Source: Mortierella alpina
Lineage: Eukaryota; Mortierellomycota; Mortierellomycetes; Mortierellales; Mortierellaceae
NCBI GenBank assembly: GCA_029449245.1
Contig: JANATF010000018.1
Coordinates: forward strand, 124,001 to 188,000
DNA: 64,000 bases
Direction: 5' to 3'
Part shown: in pieces, positions 1 to 11,037 of the stretch
Numbering within the stretch: the first letter of the stretch is position 1
Layout of the letters: every line of letters begins with the position of its first letter
The notes under the pieces: model-generated
The model's input: the letters and a program-made list of their open reading frames with translations, nothing else
What the model was told of the DNA's origin: nothing
The model's database searches: none
Translations under genes and position numbers: made by a program

Positions 1-517
1 TTATGCAGCATTCGAAAAAAAAGAAACCCCCCGTCGTTGAATGATGGCCTTTCGCTGATCGTCCGCAGGGTATATCTCGTCAGTCGTCAATGAAAAGTTG
101 AGTCCCGTGTATAGTCATATATACTGCATGCACTTTTGTTAGTCAGGGACAACCTCACTTTTTGTTATGGCGACTGCAGGATATGATCTTTCTGAAAAAG
201 ACATGGTCATTTACCCCGAGAATAAAAAAAAATGGTGCCGTATTGTTGAACGCCGCGACTCAATCAATGGCTGTTTTCTTTTCTTTGCTCCTCGCAGCGT
301 GGGTCGTGGGACGCCCAGCGGTATTGGAATGCGCAAGCAGCAAGAAAAGAGAGAAAGAAAGAGAGAGAGAGGTTTTTCGAGGTGAGCACAAGTTCAAGAC
401 TCTTTTAATATGGCTGACATATCAACAAAAACCTGGCCGTTGGAGGTGCAAAAATGGGTCGCTCGAGAGGTGGTGAGATGCTCTTGTGATCCTGTAGTCG
501 TTTTGTATTTCTCCTCT
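1..517. other. intergenic, left edge of window
   Basis: This is the 3' flank of the splicing-factor gene that ends at 518 on the minus strand. It is AT-rich with scattered A tracts and a short GA-rich stretch near 345-375. I see no conserved reading frame, tRNA or repeat family in it. Confidence 0.5.
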
Positions 518-1565
518 TTAGTGCGACTGTGGTGCGTTGCCGTAGATGTGTTTTCCGCGCTGTTGGAACGAGGTCATTCCCTTTCCACTGCCAACGACGC
601 CGACTAGAAAATGACAAGACAGAAAAGGGTGGGTCAGTCAAACAATCTTGATTCGAATAAAAAAAAGACCATTGTTCGTTCAGATAGTTACCCTTTCCCT
701 CTGGATTATCAGGCGTTGCAAAGATGCTCTTCTTCAAAACGGGACCCTTGGCCTTTTTGGCGCCGCCTTTTGAAAAGTTTTGCCACGCCATCTGCTTCTG
801 AACCTGCTCACTTGCTACCTGACCGCCGCTCTTCTTCTTCTTGGGTCCACCGTCGCCTCCTGCATTGTCGAGCCCTCGCTTCTTCTGCGTCAACAATGTT
901 TTATCTCCGTCTCCTGCTACTGAAGAAGATGCTACCGCTGCTGATGATGCTGTTGTTCCTGTTGAGGCTGCTCCTGCTCCTGTCTTGTTGTGGTCATGCT
1001 TCTGGTGCTTTTTCGGATCATAGATGGCTTTCAAGTCCTGAGGTCCCACCAGAGCGGGCGGACTGCTCTCGTATCCTTTAAACGCAACTGTGTAGACCTG
1101 TCCTCCTCCACCGACGGCTAGAATCTTGGCTTCGTAAAACTTGCCGTCCTGGTACAGGGCTCTGCAGCGGTCGCCGGCGGACCAGTGGCGGACGGGTGCG
1201 GGGGTTTGGTAAATGGGCTGATTGGACTCGGGCGGTGCTTTCGTGTTGGAAGGGGGAGGGGCGTTCGGTGTTGAGAATCCAGAGCCGGAGCCAGAGACGG
1301 ACTGAGGAGAGTGATTGGAAGAGTGAAAAGATGATGCCGCTGCTGCTGTGTGTGATGACGACTCTGATGCCTCTGGTGCTGCGGTTGTTCGTGCTGCCTG
1401 CTGCTGTTGCTCTTGCTCCTGCTGGAGTAGTGTCTCTGTGAGGGTGATGAGCTCCAGTAGCTCTGCTTTGAGGGTCAGCAGCTCCTCGTTGCTTGGATCC
1501 TCCTGAAGTGCTGTCTCGATGGTCGCCACCTGCTCCTTGTAGTTGATTAGATCGCTTGCTTCCAT
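518..1565 (-). CDS. SPF30/SMNDC1-type Tudor-domain splicing factor
   Basis: Predicted nuclear pre-mRNA splicing factor of the survival-motor-neuron-related SPF30 family, which binds symmetrically dimethylated arginine on Sm proteins during tri-snRNP assembly. There are two exons, 1565-692 and 603-518, with an 88-nt GT-AG intron (691-604), giving 319 aa. The N-terminus is a leucine-rich helical segment starting MEASDLINYK, followed by a Q/S-rich linker. A Tudor domain lies at about residues 127-185 (WSAGDRCRALYQDGKFYEA). Lysine clusters that could serve as nuclear localisation signals follow. The intron join restores the family C-terminal motif GMTSFQQRGKHIYGN. I chose the ATG at 1565 because the in-frame upstream sequence is UTR-like. 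The family call is firm; the tail fits only the spliced form. Confidence 0.9.
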
Positions 1566-1720
1566 GCTGAAAGGGGAAATATGTGCAGGTGAATTGTGGT
1601 TAAGAGGATGTGATGAAAAAGCAAAAGAATGAAGGAAAAAAAAGGTTTGTGTATATGCAAAAAAATAAAATTCATACGTCACCTTCGCCTTTATGATATT
1701 AAGTGTGCTACTGTACTATG

Positions 1721-4169
1721 CTACATGACTTTACAGTTCTCGTCGTCGGGACCGTGTCCTGCTTGGCGTCCCCGGTCAGGACGCACACGACGCATGGCTC
1801 CCAGCTTCTTCATGTCTGTCAGCCGCTTCTTGGCCCGGTTGTTGCCCTGCGCTGCTGAGCGCAGATACCACCGCCTAGCCTCCTCCAGATCCTGCTTTAC
1901 ACCAATGCCGACCTAGATTACCATATCATTGTCACCATGGAGAGGGGGGGAAAACCAATCAGTCATACATATAACAAAATACTGCGTCCAATGCAGCAAA
2001 TACCAAACGGATCGGTGTTACCTCTGAGTAGTATCCGACCGCGTACTCGGCCCTGGAGAGGCCCTTGTCGGCTGCCTTGCGCGCCCAGAGGTATGCTTCT
2101 GTGTCACTCTGTTTCAAAACACCTTCCGCGCCAGTCAGGTACCATCCTGACAGTCCCAGCTCGGATTCTGCGTCTCCTTGTTCAGCCGCACGCGTGTACC
2201 AGGCAATGCTCCTCCTTGGATCCACAGGACACGTCAGTGTCCCATACTCGTAGCAGTGTCCCAGCTTGAACTGACTTGGCGCGTACCCGTATCCGGCTGC
2301 TTGCGTGAACAATTCGCGAGAGTACGCCTCATCAGGAATGACGGTCGGGATGCCTGCCTTTTCAAAACACAGGCCGAGATCATGAAGGGCATGAGGGTTG
2401 TCCTCGTCTGCATTGGCCGCTGCCCGCTTCAGCCAGGTGATCGCCTCGCGAGGATTGCTCTGCTGTCCTAATAGACCCTTGAGAAGCACCATGCCCAGCT
2501 TGTACATCCCTGCCGTATCTCCGAGCGAAGCTGCCTTGCGAAAGTATTGCACCGCTCGGTTGTGATCCCGCTTGGTTCCTGCGCCGAGCTCATGGCACAC
2601 CGCCGTTCTGTACGTTGCTGCAGGGTGATTTTGTTTTGCTGCTTGAACATAGAGATTGAATGCCTTGTCGTGGTCGATTTGAAGTCCAAGAGATCCGTTT
2701 CCATAGCAATTGGCCAAAAAGAACTGGGCATCCGCGTATGCTGGTTTGCCAATGCCCATCCCTGTTGTCGCCAGTCGTTTGATGATCTTGAGTCCCTCCA
2801 GAAACAGGGCCTCCTTGTTTTTTTTCTGACGCTTCGGGTCCGGATCGTCGTTTCCAAAAGTCACTGCGGCCTCAATTAGTGCCTTTGCGTATTCGAGTTG
2901 CGCCGCTGGATCATTACTGTTTCTGGCTCGCTGACGCATATCATCCAACACCTCGATCGTCAAGGGCCGTCTTCGCGCTCCGGTTCCTGCTGCCGCTGCC
3001 GCTGCCGCCCCTGGTCCTGGTCCTGGTCCAGCTGGATGCATTGGGCGACCTGGTCCTAAGCTGCTACCGGATTCGCCTCTGAAGGGTGGACGCGGACCAT
3101 AGGGCCCGCCAGGTGGTCCACCTGGACTCATCATCATTGGACGGGGACCTCCTCTTCCAGGCGGAGGTCCACGCATTGAGGGACTGGGCTGCAGGTTTGC
3201 TCCAGGCGGCCGGTTATGAAAGTGCTGAGGAGGGCCGTAGCCTGGGCCAGGAGGGCGGTAGCCAGGTCCGCCATAGCCTGCGCCGTGGTATTGCTGCTGG
3301 TGTTGCTGGTGAGGATCCTGATAGTAGTCATGCCCGTACTCTGATCCATAGGGTTGGCCATGGGGGTCGTATGCGGATTGGTATCCATTAGCGCCGTATG
3401 CGCCGGCATGTGGCTGTTGCTGCAGCTGTTGGTATCGGGGGTCGTGTGGAGGGTATTGGTTGTAGTGCTGAGGAGGAACTCGGACGGGAGGACGCTGAAG
3501 CGGTTGGTGCTGTGGTGGACGATGATACTCGGGGCTATAACCATAGTCTTGGGCGCCATAGCCCTGCGGCGCTGGATAGTGAAGGGCAACAGGGCTCGCT
3601 GCGGCCACCACTGGGGAGTTTGCATAGGCCTGTGTGCTCGGGCTGGAACCATAGGCCCTGACAGCAGAGCTCGATGAATCGACGCTGGCGGTTCGCTTGG
3701 GCGACAGTGCGTGGATGTCCATAGGAGGGTGGACGACCCCTGGGCTGAATGCCGAGGTTCTAGGCGAGTCTGCAGGTGGGTGGCCCTGGTCGGAACCCGA
3801 GAAGCGGCTGCCGTCCACATATCCCGAGCGCTCGACTGGGTGTTTGGACTCTCCCTCGGCAAAGCGCAAGGGTGGGGCTGCGATGTCGCTGGGCGGGCTG
3901 TCTTCGTGGTTGCCGAGCGAGAGGGAGCTGAGATCGAAATCGAGGGGCACTTGTACCTTGATCGAGTCTGCGTCGGCGGTGCTGTGTGTTCCTAAAGAGG
4001 AAGCGGGGGCGGGCGCAAGGACAGGCGTGCCTGTGGGCTGTTGTGTCGAGGGCGGCCGCTGTGGTGTGGCATAGTCCGACTCGTACAGGTCATACTCGGC
4101 CACGACTGGCGAGGGCTCGACTCTGGGCGGAAGCGGGGCCAGCTTGACCTGATAGTGCGCTTGAGCCAT
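1721..4169 (-). CDS. Skt5/Chs4-like chitin synthase activator, Sel1 repeats, CaaX end
   Basis: Sel1-repeat protein of the Skt5/Chs4 class. In yeasts this class activates and localises chitin synthase III at sites of wall growth. The exons are 4169-2022 and 1912-1721 (intron 2021-1913, 109 nt), giving 779 aa. Residues up to about 390 are disordered and rich in P, Q, G and Y. The C-terminal 330 or so residues form about seven Sel1-like repeats, with motifs such as AQFFLANCYGNGSLGLQ and AEYAVGYYSEVGIGVKQDL. The second of these is only complete after splicing. The spliced protein ends in ENCKVM, a CaaX-type motif like the farnesylated C-terminus of yeast Chs4, so membrane anchoring by prenylation is likely. 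The start is MAQAHYQVKL. An in-frame ATG 20 codons upstream (4229) is possible. Confidence 0.88.
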
Positions 4170-5629
4170 TGGGTGCAGCAACGAACGACGAGCGCAGGGG
4201 TGACCGGAGAATGATACAAGAGAAGACAATAGACGTGGTTTTCTACAAGGGAACAGGAGGTGTGATTCAAGAATAGAAAAGGGTCGTGCGTGATGAGAAA
4301 CAGCAAACAGGACAGTGCAACAAAACTAAGGAAAAAAAGGGCGCAGCGCAGCGTGCCCTGTCACGACGGTGATGCATTGGGATCGGCCGTGACCACGCCC
4401 TTGGATTCAACACTCCTGAGCCGATGCCTGACGGATGACTGACGGATGACTGACGGATGACGGTGTGGCAGAGTGTTTTAGCGAGACAGTTACGGATGGG
4501 AAGGTCGACCCGTTGTAGCGCGTATTGTCGGTAAAAGTAGGCTCGATGCGAGCCCCGATTCTCCAGCAGCCATGGGCAGGCGTGAAGAAAGAAGGGGAAG
4601 AAGGCACCACGCCTCCCCACGATCCTGCAGCTCGGTACTCGCAGACTGTCTGCTGATCCACTTGCTCCGTTTAAAGAGCACTTTTTACTTTCAGCACGTT
4701 CATTCAAGAGAGCCCTTCCAGCCAAAATAAGCGAGCGAGGTTGTTTTGGGGAAGCACATTGGCAAGAAGGTTTGGCAAGCGTGGAAATGGCGAATCACAC
4801 GAATGGTGCTAGTAGGGAGAATGCAGCGAGAGTGAGCGAGCACGGTGGATTCCTTACGGCTGTGCGAGGCTGTGCGGCAATGGCTCCGAGACCGAGTCGG
4901 GTCGGGTCGAATAGGTGGGTGTGTGGAGTGAGTGGAGAGGAAGAGCGACGAGCTGGCAGAGTGGCCCGAGTGGTTGAAGAGAGGCTGAAGAGAGAGGCTG
5001 AAGAGAGAGAAGCTGAAGAGTGGTCAAAGAGTGGGTTGGACACGGAAGAGAGAGAAGACGAAAAAGAAGAGAAAAGCAAAAGTCAAAGGACACAAACACA
5101 CACACTGCACATATGAAGGGCTGCTTTCCCACTCCGAATGCCTCTGGGGCCTGCTGCTGGGCAGTGGCAAAACAACGGCCTGGGAGACATCTGGAGCGGA
5201 TGAATGCCCGACTGGAGTGGGCGCAAACCTACTCGGGCGGGGTGGCTTGATTCCCTGATGCCGCCACTCTCCCTATCGACTCTTCTTTTTTTATTTTTTG
5301 GGTGTGCATATTCATATGTTCATGTGTACACTCTCTCTCGCCAATAGCCATCTCCCTCCTCCTCCTCCTTGCAGTGCACTCATCCATCCAACAGCAGCCG
5401 TAGCATCCTATTTGCAGTAGCATACTTGGCACCAGCAAAGACAGCAGCAAGACAGCAAAGAAAGCACACACACACACGCACACACACACGCACACACACA
5501 CGCACACACACACGCACACACACACGGACAGACAGGACACCACACGGTGTGCGTGTGAACATTCCCCGCGGGCCAACGACACCAGAGCACTAGCGCACTA
5601 GAGCTCCGTCTCCCAGCATCCCTGGCAGC
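4170..5629. other. intergenic between divergent genes
   Basis: Shared upstream region of the Skt5-like gene (minus) and the ankyrin gene (plus). It holds a short direct repeat of GACTGACGGAT near 4430-4460, a GA-rich imperfect repeat of AGAGGCTGAAG near 4978-5020, and the CA microsatellite described separately. No convincing gene was seen. Confidence 0.5.
5465..5526. repeat. CA microsatellite with 12-bp higher-order period
   Basis: About five tandem copies of the 12-bp unit CACACACACACG, that is, a CA repeat with a G at every twelfth position. It ends about 100 bp upstream of the ankyrin gene start codon, so it probably lies in the promoter or 5' leader. Confidence 0.9.
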
Positions 5630-8285
5630 ATGCGCGGATCAGGCAAGGGCGCAAGGGTCCAGGACCCAACCGAGGACCCGTTCCTGCACCAGACCATCGG
5701 CGCCGCTCGCATCCGCAACCAGACCGCAAAGCACGGCAGCCACCGCCTCCATCGCCACCATCACTTTGCCACAAACGCTTCCTCGTCTGCCGCACCAGGT
5801 GCTGCAGGAACCTCGGCCTCATCCGTCTCGTCCTATCTCGAGAACCTGCCCTCTCTCACCCTCAACGACACCACCACCACTACGGCCAATCCACCGCCGA
5901 GGCCACCGCGTCCTCCAGGCGGACTGCTCGGTATCAGCAATGGACGCGGCATGGGCTACGGCCGATCACTCGGGAGCAGCTACGACAGTCCTATGACCAT
6001 CCACGACTCGTTCAATGGCCATGTCAGGAGTGGCGCCAACCTCTTTGGAGGCAGGAATCAGTCCTCGGGAATCGTACCAGCAAGGCCAGCGACTGGACCC
6101 CACCGGCCGTCCATGTCCGTCTTTCCGATCCAGAAGGCACTCGAGATTGCCATGAAGGAATCACGCCTCTTGGCTGCAGCCTCGTCCAAGGGCGGGGCAG
6201 GATCTAATGGAACGGGTATGAGTACGGGTATTACGTTTGTGAGAGAGCTTCGGAGGGCGCGGCATGCGCGCGGTGCCATCATCACGGAGCATGGACCCAC
6301 CCCCGATATCTCTCTAGACGAAGAGGACGAGGACGGGGACGAGGAGGATGCTGCTGATGCGATGGATAGAGCCATGGATGTGAATGCGGATGATCCCTTT
6401 TCAAGTCCAGCACGGACAGTCAGGACAGCCACCCATTTCAGCGCCAACATGCACGGATCCGACATGTCAGCGAGGGCTCGACCACCCACCGTCACCTCGT
6501 TTGACCCTCGAGGAAAGACCCACTACCCGGGCATTGCACAGATGCCCCACACTTTATCGACCCATACTGGAGCAGTCGCAGTGTCCCTCTCCAGATCCCT
6601 CAGGAACGCTATACCACCTGGCTCCTGGCAACACCAGGCACTCGGGCTATCATCGTCGTCAGTCACGCCAGCATCAGCACCGCCAGCATCATCAGCATCA
6701 TCCGCATTGGCATCCTCATCCATGCCGTCGCAGCACACTTCCTCCTCTTCTTCCTCCTCATATTCTACTTCGTCCTCCGCATATTCAATGTCTACAGCGT
6801 CAGCAACACCTTACCAACCGCAAGTATCCTCTTTTTTACATTCTACTCCATTGTTTTCTCGCACGCGCGTCCTGTCGTCCAATGCCTTGCCCTCTGGCTC
6901 TGGTGGACCCGCATCGTCTCCGACAGCCGTCCATGCCGTACGCGAGCTACTTGACTCTTATCCTGCACCGTCGCCCTATTGTGTCGATGACAAGAAACGA
7001 TCACCGTTACACTTTGCAGCTGCCTCTGGGGATCTGGAGCTTGTCGAGTTTCTACTTGAACGCGGAGTGCGGCCGGATTGTGGAAGAGACATTGCTGGCA
7101 ATATGCCCCTTCATCTCGGTAAACCCACTTGCTCTGTCTGAGACACACTCCCCACCCACCTCAAATGCCTAACTATTGTTTGTTTTCATATTCCTAGCCA
7201 TTATATCCAACAGGGTGGATGTTGTCGCCGCCCTTCTGAAAGCAGGTAGGAGCAAAAGGACGGCTATGTGCTTCATATTGTTGTCGGAGAATGACTAGAG
7301 ACCCGACACGACTATCGTGGAATACTCAGACTTTTTTTTTTTGCCTCTCGGTTTTAATGTGGGCACTTTTTGAACAGGCGCGGATATGACCCTAGCCTCG
7401 CCCATGACTCACAAGACACCGCTGGATCTAGCAGAGTCAAGACTGGGCTATTTACTTTCTCGAGCGCAAGAGACCGCCGGACATACCTCGGGATCCATTG
7501 ATCTCTACAACAGCCAGGTGGCCACTCGTTCATCCTTCCCTCCGCCACAGTCACCTGCATTACTCTATCAGATCAAGGGTATCGTCAATTTGTTGCGGCC
7601 CTATGTCGTCCGGCAACAGAAACTGCAGCATGGAGAACGGCAGAAGGACCGTCAAAAGGAACGATCATGGAATAGGGCCGACAAATACATGCGGCAACAA
7701 GACGGCAGTAGTCTCTGGAGGGTCGATCCTCATTCGGATGACAACTATGGCGACAAGGAGGACGAGGATGAGGACGACGATGAGGAGGATGATAATGACC
7801 AGATGGATACAGGAGAAGGACATCCGAGGTTGCGCACGCTGCGGACACACCATCTGTCTGGAGTCGATATGGACGATGACGACGAAAGGCCGCCCTCGTA
7901 TACAGCCCGGCCACCCAAGTTGGGTCGGAGGTTGGCTAGGAGGATGGACGCAGACGAAACGGAGGAGGCATTAGAAAGCCTGATGAACGGACTCTCGTTA
8001 CTAGAAGCCAATCGGAAGCAGAAGGAACAGCAGAAGGAACAGCAGCTCCTCCAGCAGCATGAGCAGGCCTTTGGAGGACCCAGTTTAGCCCTCAACACAT
8101 TCTCGCAGCGATCAGCAGGAGCTGACATTGGGGATGGTAACCTTGCCGACAGCGAGCTGGACGCGGGAGGCGAGCAGCAAGATGTCGAAGACGGGCTGCC
8201 TGATCTTCTGGAGCAGGTTCAGCAGGTGCTGCAGGCCATCAAGCTGAATGAGAACCAGAGCCAGAGCTCCGGCCAGGGATCATGA
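5630..8285 (+). CDS. ankyrin-repeat protein with acidic low-complexity regions
   Basis: Three exons, 5630-7118, 7198-7245 and 7378-8285, encode 814 aa. Residues 1-450 are low complexity, rich in S, T, P and A, with an acidic block (EEDEDGDEEDAAD). About two ankyrin repeats lie at residues 455-545, reading KKRSPLHFAAASGDLELVE, then after splicing NMPLHLAIISNRVDVVAALL, then THKTPLDLAESRLGYLL. The 48-nt middle exon encodes the core of the second repeat, so the joins are well supported. A second acidic stretch and a Q-rich helical segment follow, and the protein ends LLEQVQQVLQAIKLNE. The overall layout resembles small ankyrin scaffold proteins such as ANKRD54, but I would not name an orthologue. 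An AATAAA at 8307-8312 sits 22 nt after the stop. Confidence 0.8.
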
Positions 8286-8872
8286 CGGGATGAGTGGACG
8301 CGACCCAATAAACAGTGCACCGCACCACCTTTGTACTTTAGTGTATAGCATAGCAGTGGGACCCTCCGTAGTGCGAAAGAGTGTGATGTCGCCATAGGGC
8401 CACAGGGCCGTGTTCCTGAGATGGGATATGGATATGGCCCACCCAGCAGTTGGCGCCAAAAAAAATAAGGTTTGCACAGAGTTTTGCACAGAGTAGACTC
8501 GGTCATCGCAAAAGTCGACCAGAGCAGCAGTTTTTCGACGAGGGGCGGAGTGCAGAAGCGCACGGCTTGCAGCAGGGGACCGACTGAAAACAAAGCGACC
8601 CGGACGCACGCACGGGAGAGGGCGAGAAAACGAGGTCGAGAAAAGACGCCCAGATGAGACTTGCAGCAGCAGGTCGCTGTCGACTTTGCCCGGCTGGCCC
8701 AGTATAAACACCACCTGCATTTTAGCTCACTCGCACTCTTCACTCTCCACCCTTCACTCTGCACTCCCTCACACCGCTACACAATCCATCCCCTGCCCAC
8801 ACTCACGCTGCACCGCACATTCGTCGCTCCCATCCTCTCCCCCACACGCCCACAGACCTGCCCCATCACCCA
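8286..8872. other. intergenic, promoter region of stomatin-like gene
   Basis: Contains the AATAAA of the ankyrin gene near its left end and a TATAAA-like element at 8702-8708. A C/T-rich leader follows, running into the next start codon at 8873. No gene was seen. Confidence 0.45.
8702..8708 (+). promoter_or_regulatory. possible TATA element of stomatin-like gene
   Basis: The sequence AGTATAAACACC lies about 170 bp upstream of the start codon at 8873 and is followed by a C/T-rich leader. The call rests only on motif and spacing. Confidence 0.35.
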
Positions 8873-10647
8873 ATGGCGACCCACGAAGACGATATTCAGC
8901 AGCTCACGGCAGCAGGCGTTGTAGGCTCGCAACCAAAGAAGAACAACAACATGCACATGGCCGGCAATGTCACAGTCGAGTCCTATGCCCAAGGTACCCC
9001 ATTTCCTCCCTTTCTGCCGGGGTGTGCATGTGGGAGTAGCCACAGGAGCCAACAGGTGCATGACTTGTACTCAATAATGCTTTGCCTTGCCACTTTCTAT
9101 CCACAACAGAGTTTCCTGCTCAAAGAGTCAACGGCTTTTATGGTACCATGGTGAATGCCCTTGGCTCAGTCATTGGAGCCATGGGAATGGTAAGACACTG
9201 CTAGACTTGCTTGGAAAGGCTATGGATGGAGGCCAGGTGGACAAGGTTGCCAGACAAGGTTTTCCTAACGGCCTATTTTTTTTCAACACTATTCTCCCAC
9301 CCTATGCTTTCGCTGTCTCTTTCCATACACCACATGTCTCCAGGTCCCCTGTTGTGTCTGGTACGTGCTCTGCTTCTCATAGGTCGCACGTCCAATAGCA
9401 CATCTACCGCTTGTAGAATTGCACACTAACCCTTACACCCTTCCCCTGCCCGGTTGCCCTCTTCATCTTTTTGCCCTGTGTTGTTGTCACACCCAGTTGC
9501 CCTAACCCGTAAGTCTCCTTTACTGCTGACCCCCTTGCAACAATTCCAGACGCGCCTCTTTTTGCATCGCGCCTACAGACAAAATGGAGTTTCTGAACCC
9601 GCCCTCAATGTTGACTCCCTCTCTCTTTATACAGATACAAGACGATCGATCAAGGCAATATCGGGTTGGTGACACGATTCGGCCGCTTTTACAAGACCGT
9701 GGACCCAGGTCTCATCCGGCTGAACCCCTACACGGAAGCGGTCCTCAAAGTGGACATGCGTGTGCAGATCTCCCATATCCCCAACCAAGTCATCATGACC
9801 AAGGACAATGTCAACGTGCACATCGATTCAATCATCTATTGGCATATCATCGACCCTGTCCAGGCCTCGTACGGCATTAGCGATGTTCGCCTGGCGCTGG
9901 TGGAGCGCACCAAGACCACGCTCAGACACGTCTTGGGTGCCAAGTTGTTGCAGGAGATCATTGAGAACCGGGAGCAACTCGCCCATGAGATCCAGAGTAT
10001 TATTGATTCTCCTGCAAAGGCTTGGGGTGTCACGGTAAGAAGCAAAAGAAAAAAAGAAAATGATGCTCTTTGCGACTCTTACAGAAACAACGAACCTGAC
10101 CTGTATTCTCGTATTCAACGCGTTGTGTAGGTCGAAAGCATTCTGATCAAGGACATTCAGTTCTCCAAGAGTCTGCAAGAGTCTCTTTCTTCGGCTGCTC
10201 AGGCAAAACGCCTGGCCGAGTCCAAGGTCATCCACGCTCAATCAGAGGTTGATAGCGCCAAGCTGATGCGTCAAGCTGCCGAATGTAAGTCTCTTTTTTC
10301 TTCTTGATGCTTCAGGGCCATCACATTGCCATCAAATTACACCGGGTTGGTCTTTCCGTTTGACTCTGCGTGTCTGACGATGAGCTTCTCTGTTCTTTAT
10401 AGTCCTCAACACACCGGCAGCGATGCAGATCCGCTATCTCGAGTCCATGGCCTCTATGGCACGCACCAGTGGCCAAAAGACCATCTTCATGCCGACATCC
10501 GATGACGCTAAGACTCACTTTCACGTCGCTGATCCCTCGACCACATCAACATCCTCATCGTCTGCCCTGAAGATGCCCACCGCGGCTGTTGCGGGTGCTG
10601 ATGGCAGCCAGCAGTTCCTGTCGTACCAGCATACTGGCAAGAACTAG
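8873..10647 (+). CDS. stomatin/SPFH (band 7) membrane protein
   Basis: Monotopic membrane scaffold of the stomatin family, which forms oligomers on the cytoplasmic face of membranes. Seven exons: 8873-8993, 9110-9189, 9344-9360, 9497-9508, 9635-10034, 10131-10284 and 10403-10647, giving 342 aa. Exons 3 and 4 are only 17 and 12 nt. Including them yields GMVPCCVCCPNPYKTIDQGN, which is the hydrophobic hairpin, a Cys cluster suited to S-acylation and the start of the SPFH domain. The SPFH core continues with VTRFGRFYKTVDPGLIRLNP and KDNVNVHIDSIIYWHI. The helical tail has QAKRLAESKVIHAQSEVDSA and RYLESMASMA, as in stomatins. All phases agree. The protein ends in an S/T-rich tail. Confidence 0.9.
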
Positions 10648-11037
10648 AAAAGGAAAGCCCAAGGCTCTTTCTAGCACCGTTCTCTCCTCCCCCGTGCGAG
10701 TGGCAAGAAAAGAAAAAGTCTTGCCATCCGATATTGTAATTAGCAAAAAGAAAAGAAAAAAAAGAAAGCCAGTATAGTTTCCCCCCCCCCCTAATCGTAG
10801 CACCAGAATGTATACCAGCAATACAACATCCACACACGCGCGCGCGTCTCCTTTGATGTGACAGGATCGTATACCCGAGCTGAAGAGATTGACCATGGCT
10901 CCTATTTTTGAGCTTACACCCCCCTTTCATTGTCATCTAGAATCACACTCTCCATTCTTACCTATTTTCCTCCTTTGTCTGCCCTTCTTCCTTCCCTCCA
11001 ACAACGCAAATCATCCAAACAGACTAACCCAAACAAC
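10648..11037. other. intergenic
   Basis: 3' flank of the stomatin-like gene and 5' leader of the secreted protein. It contains A-rich and C-homopolymer tracts near 10740-10790 and a short alternating CG stretch near 10837. No gene was seen. Confidence 0.45.

Noticed and set aside
4954-5040. tRNA-Ser/Leu-like string GTGGCCCGAGTGGTTGAAG
   Set aside because: It resembles the D-arm of class II tRNAs, but no matching T-arm (GGTTCGA-type) or pairing acceptor ends follow. The region is a GA-rich imperfect repeat.
4772-5116. 114-codon plus-strand reading frame upstream of the ankyrin gene
   Set aside because: It has a low-complexity E/R/K composition produced by the GA-rich repeat, with no recognisable domain.
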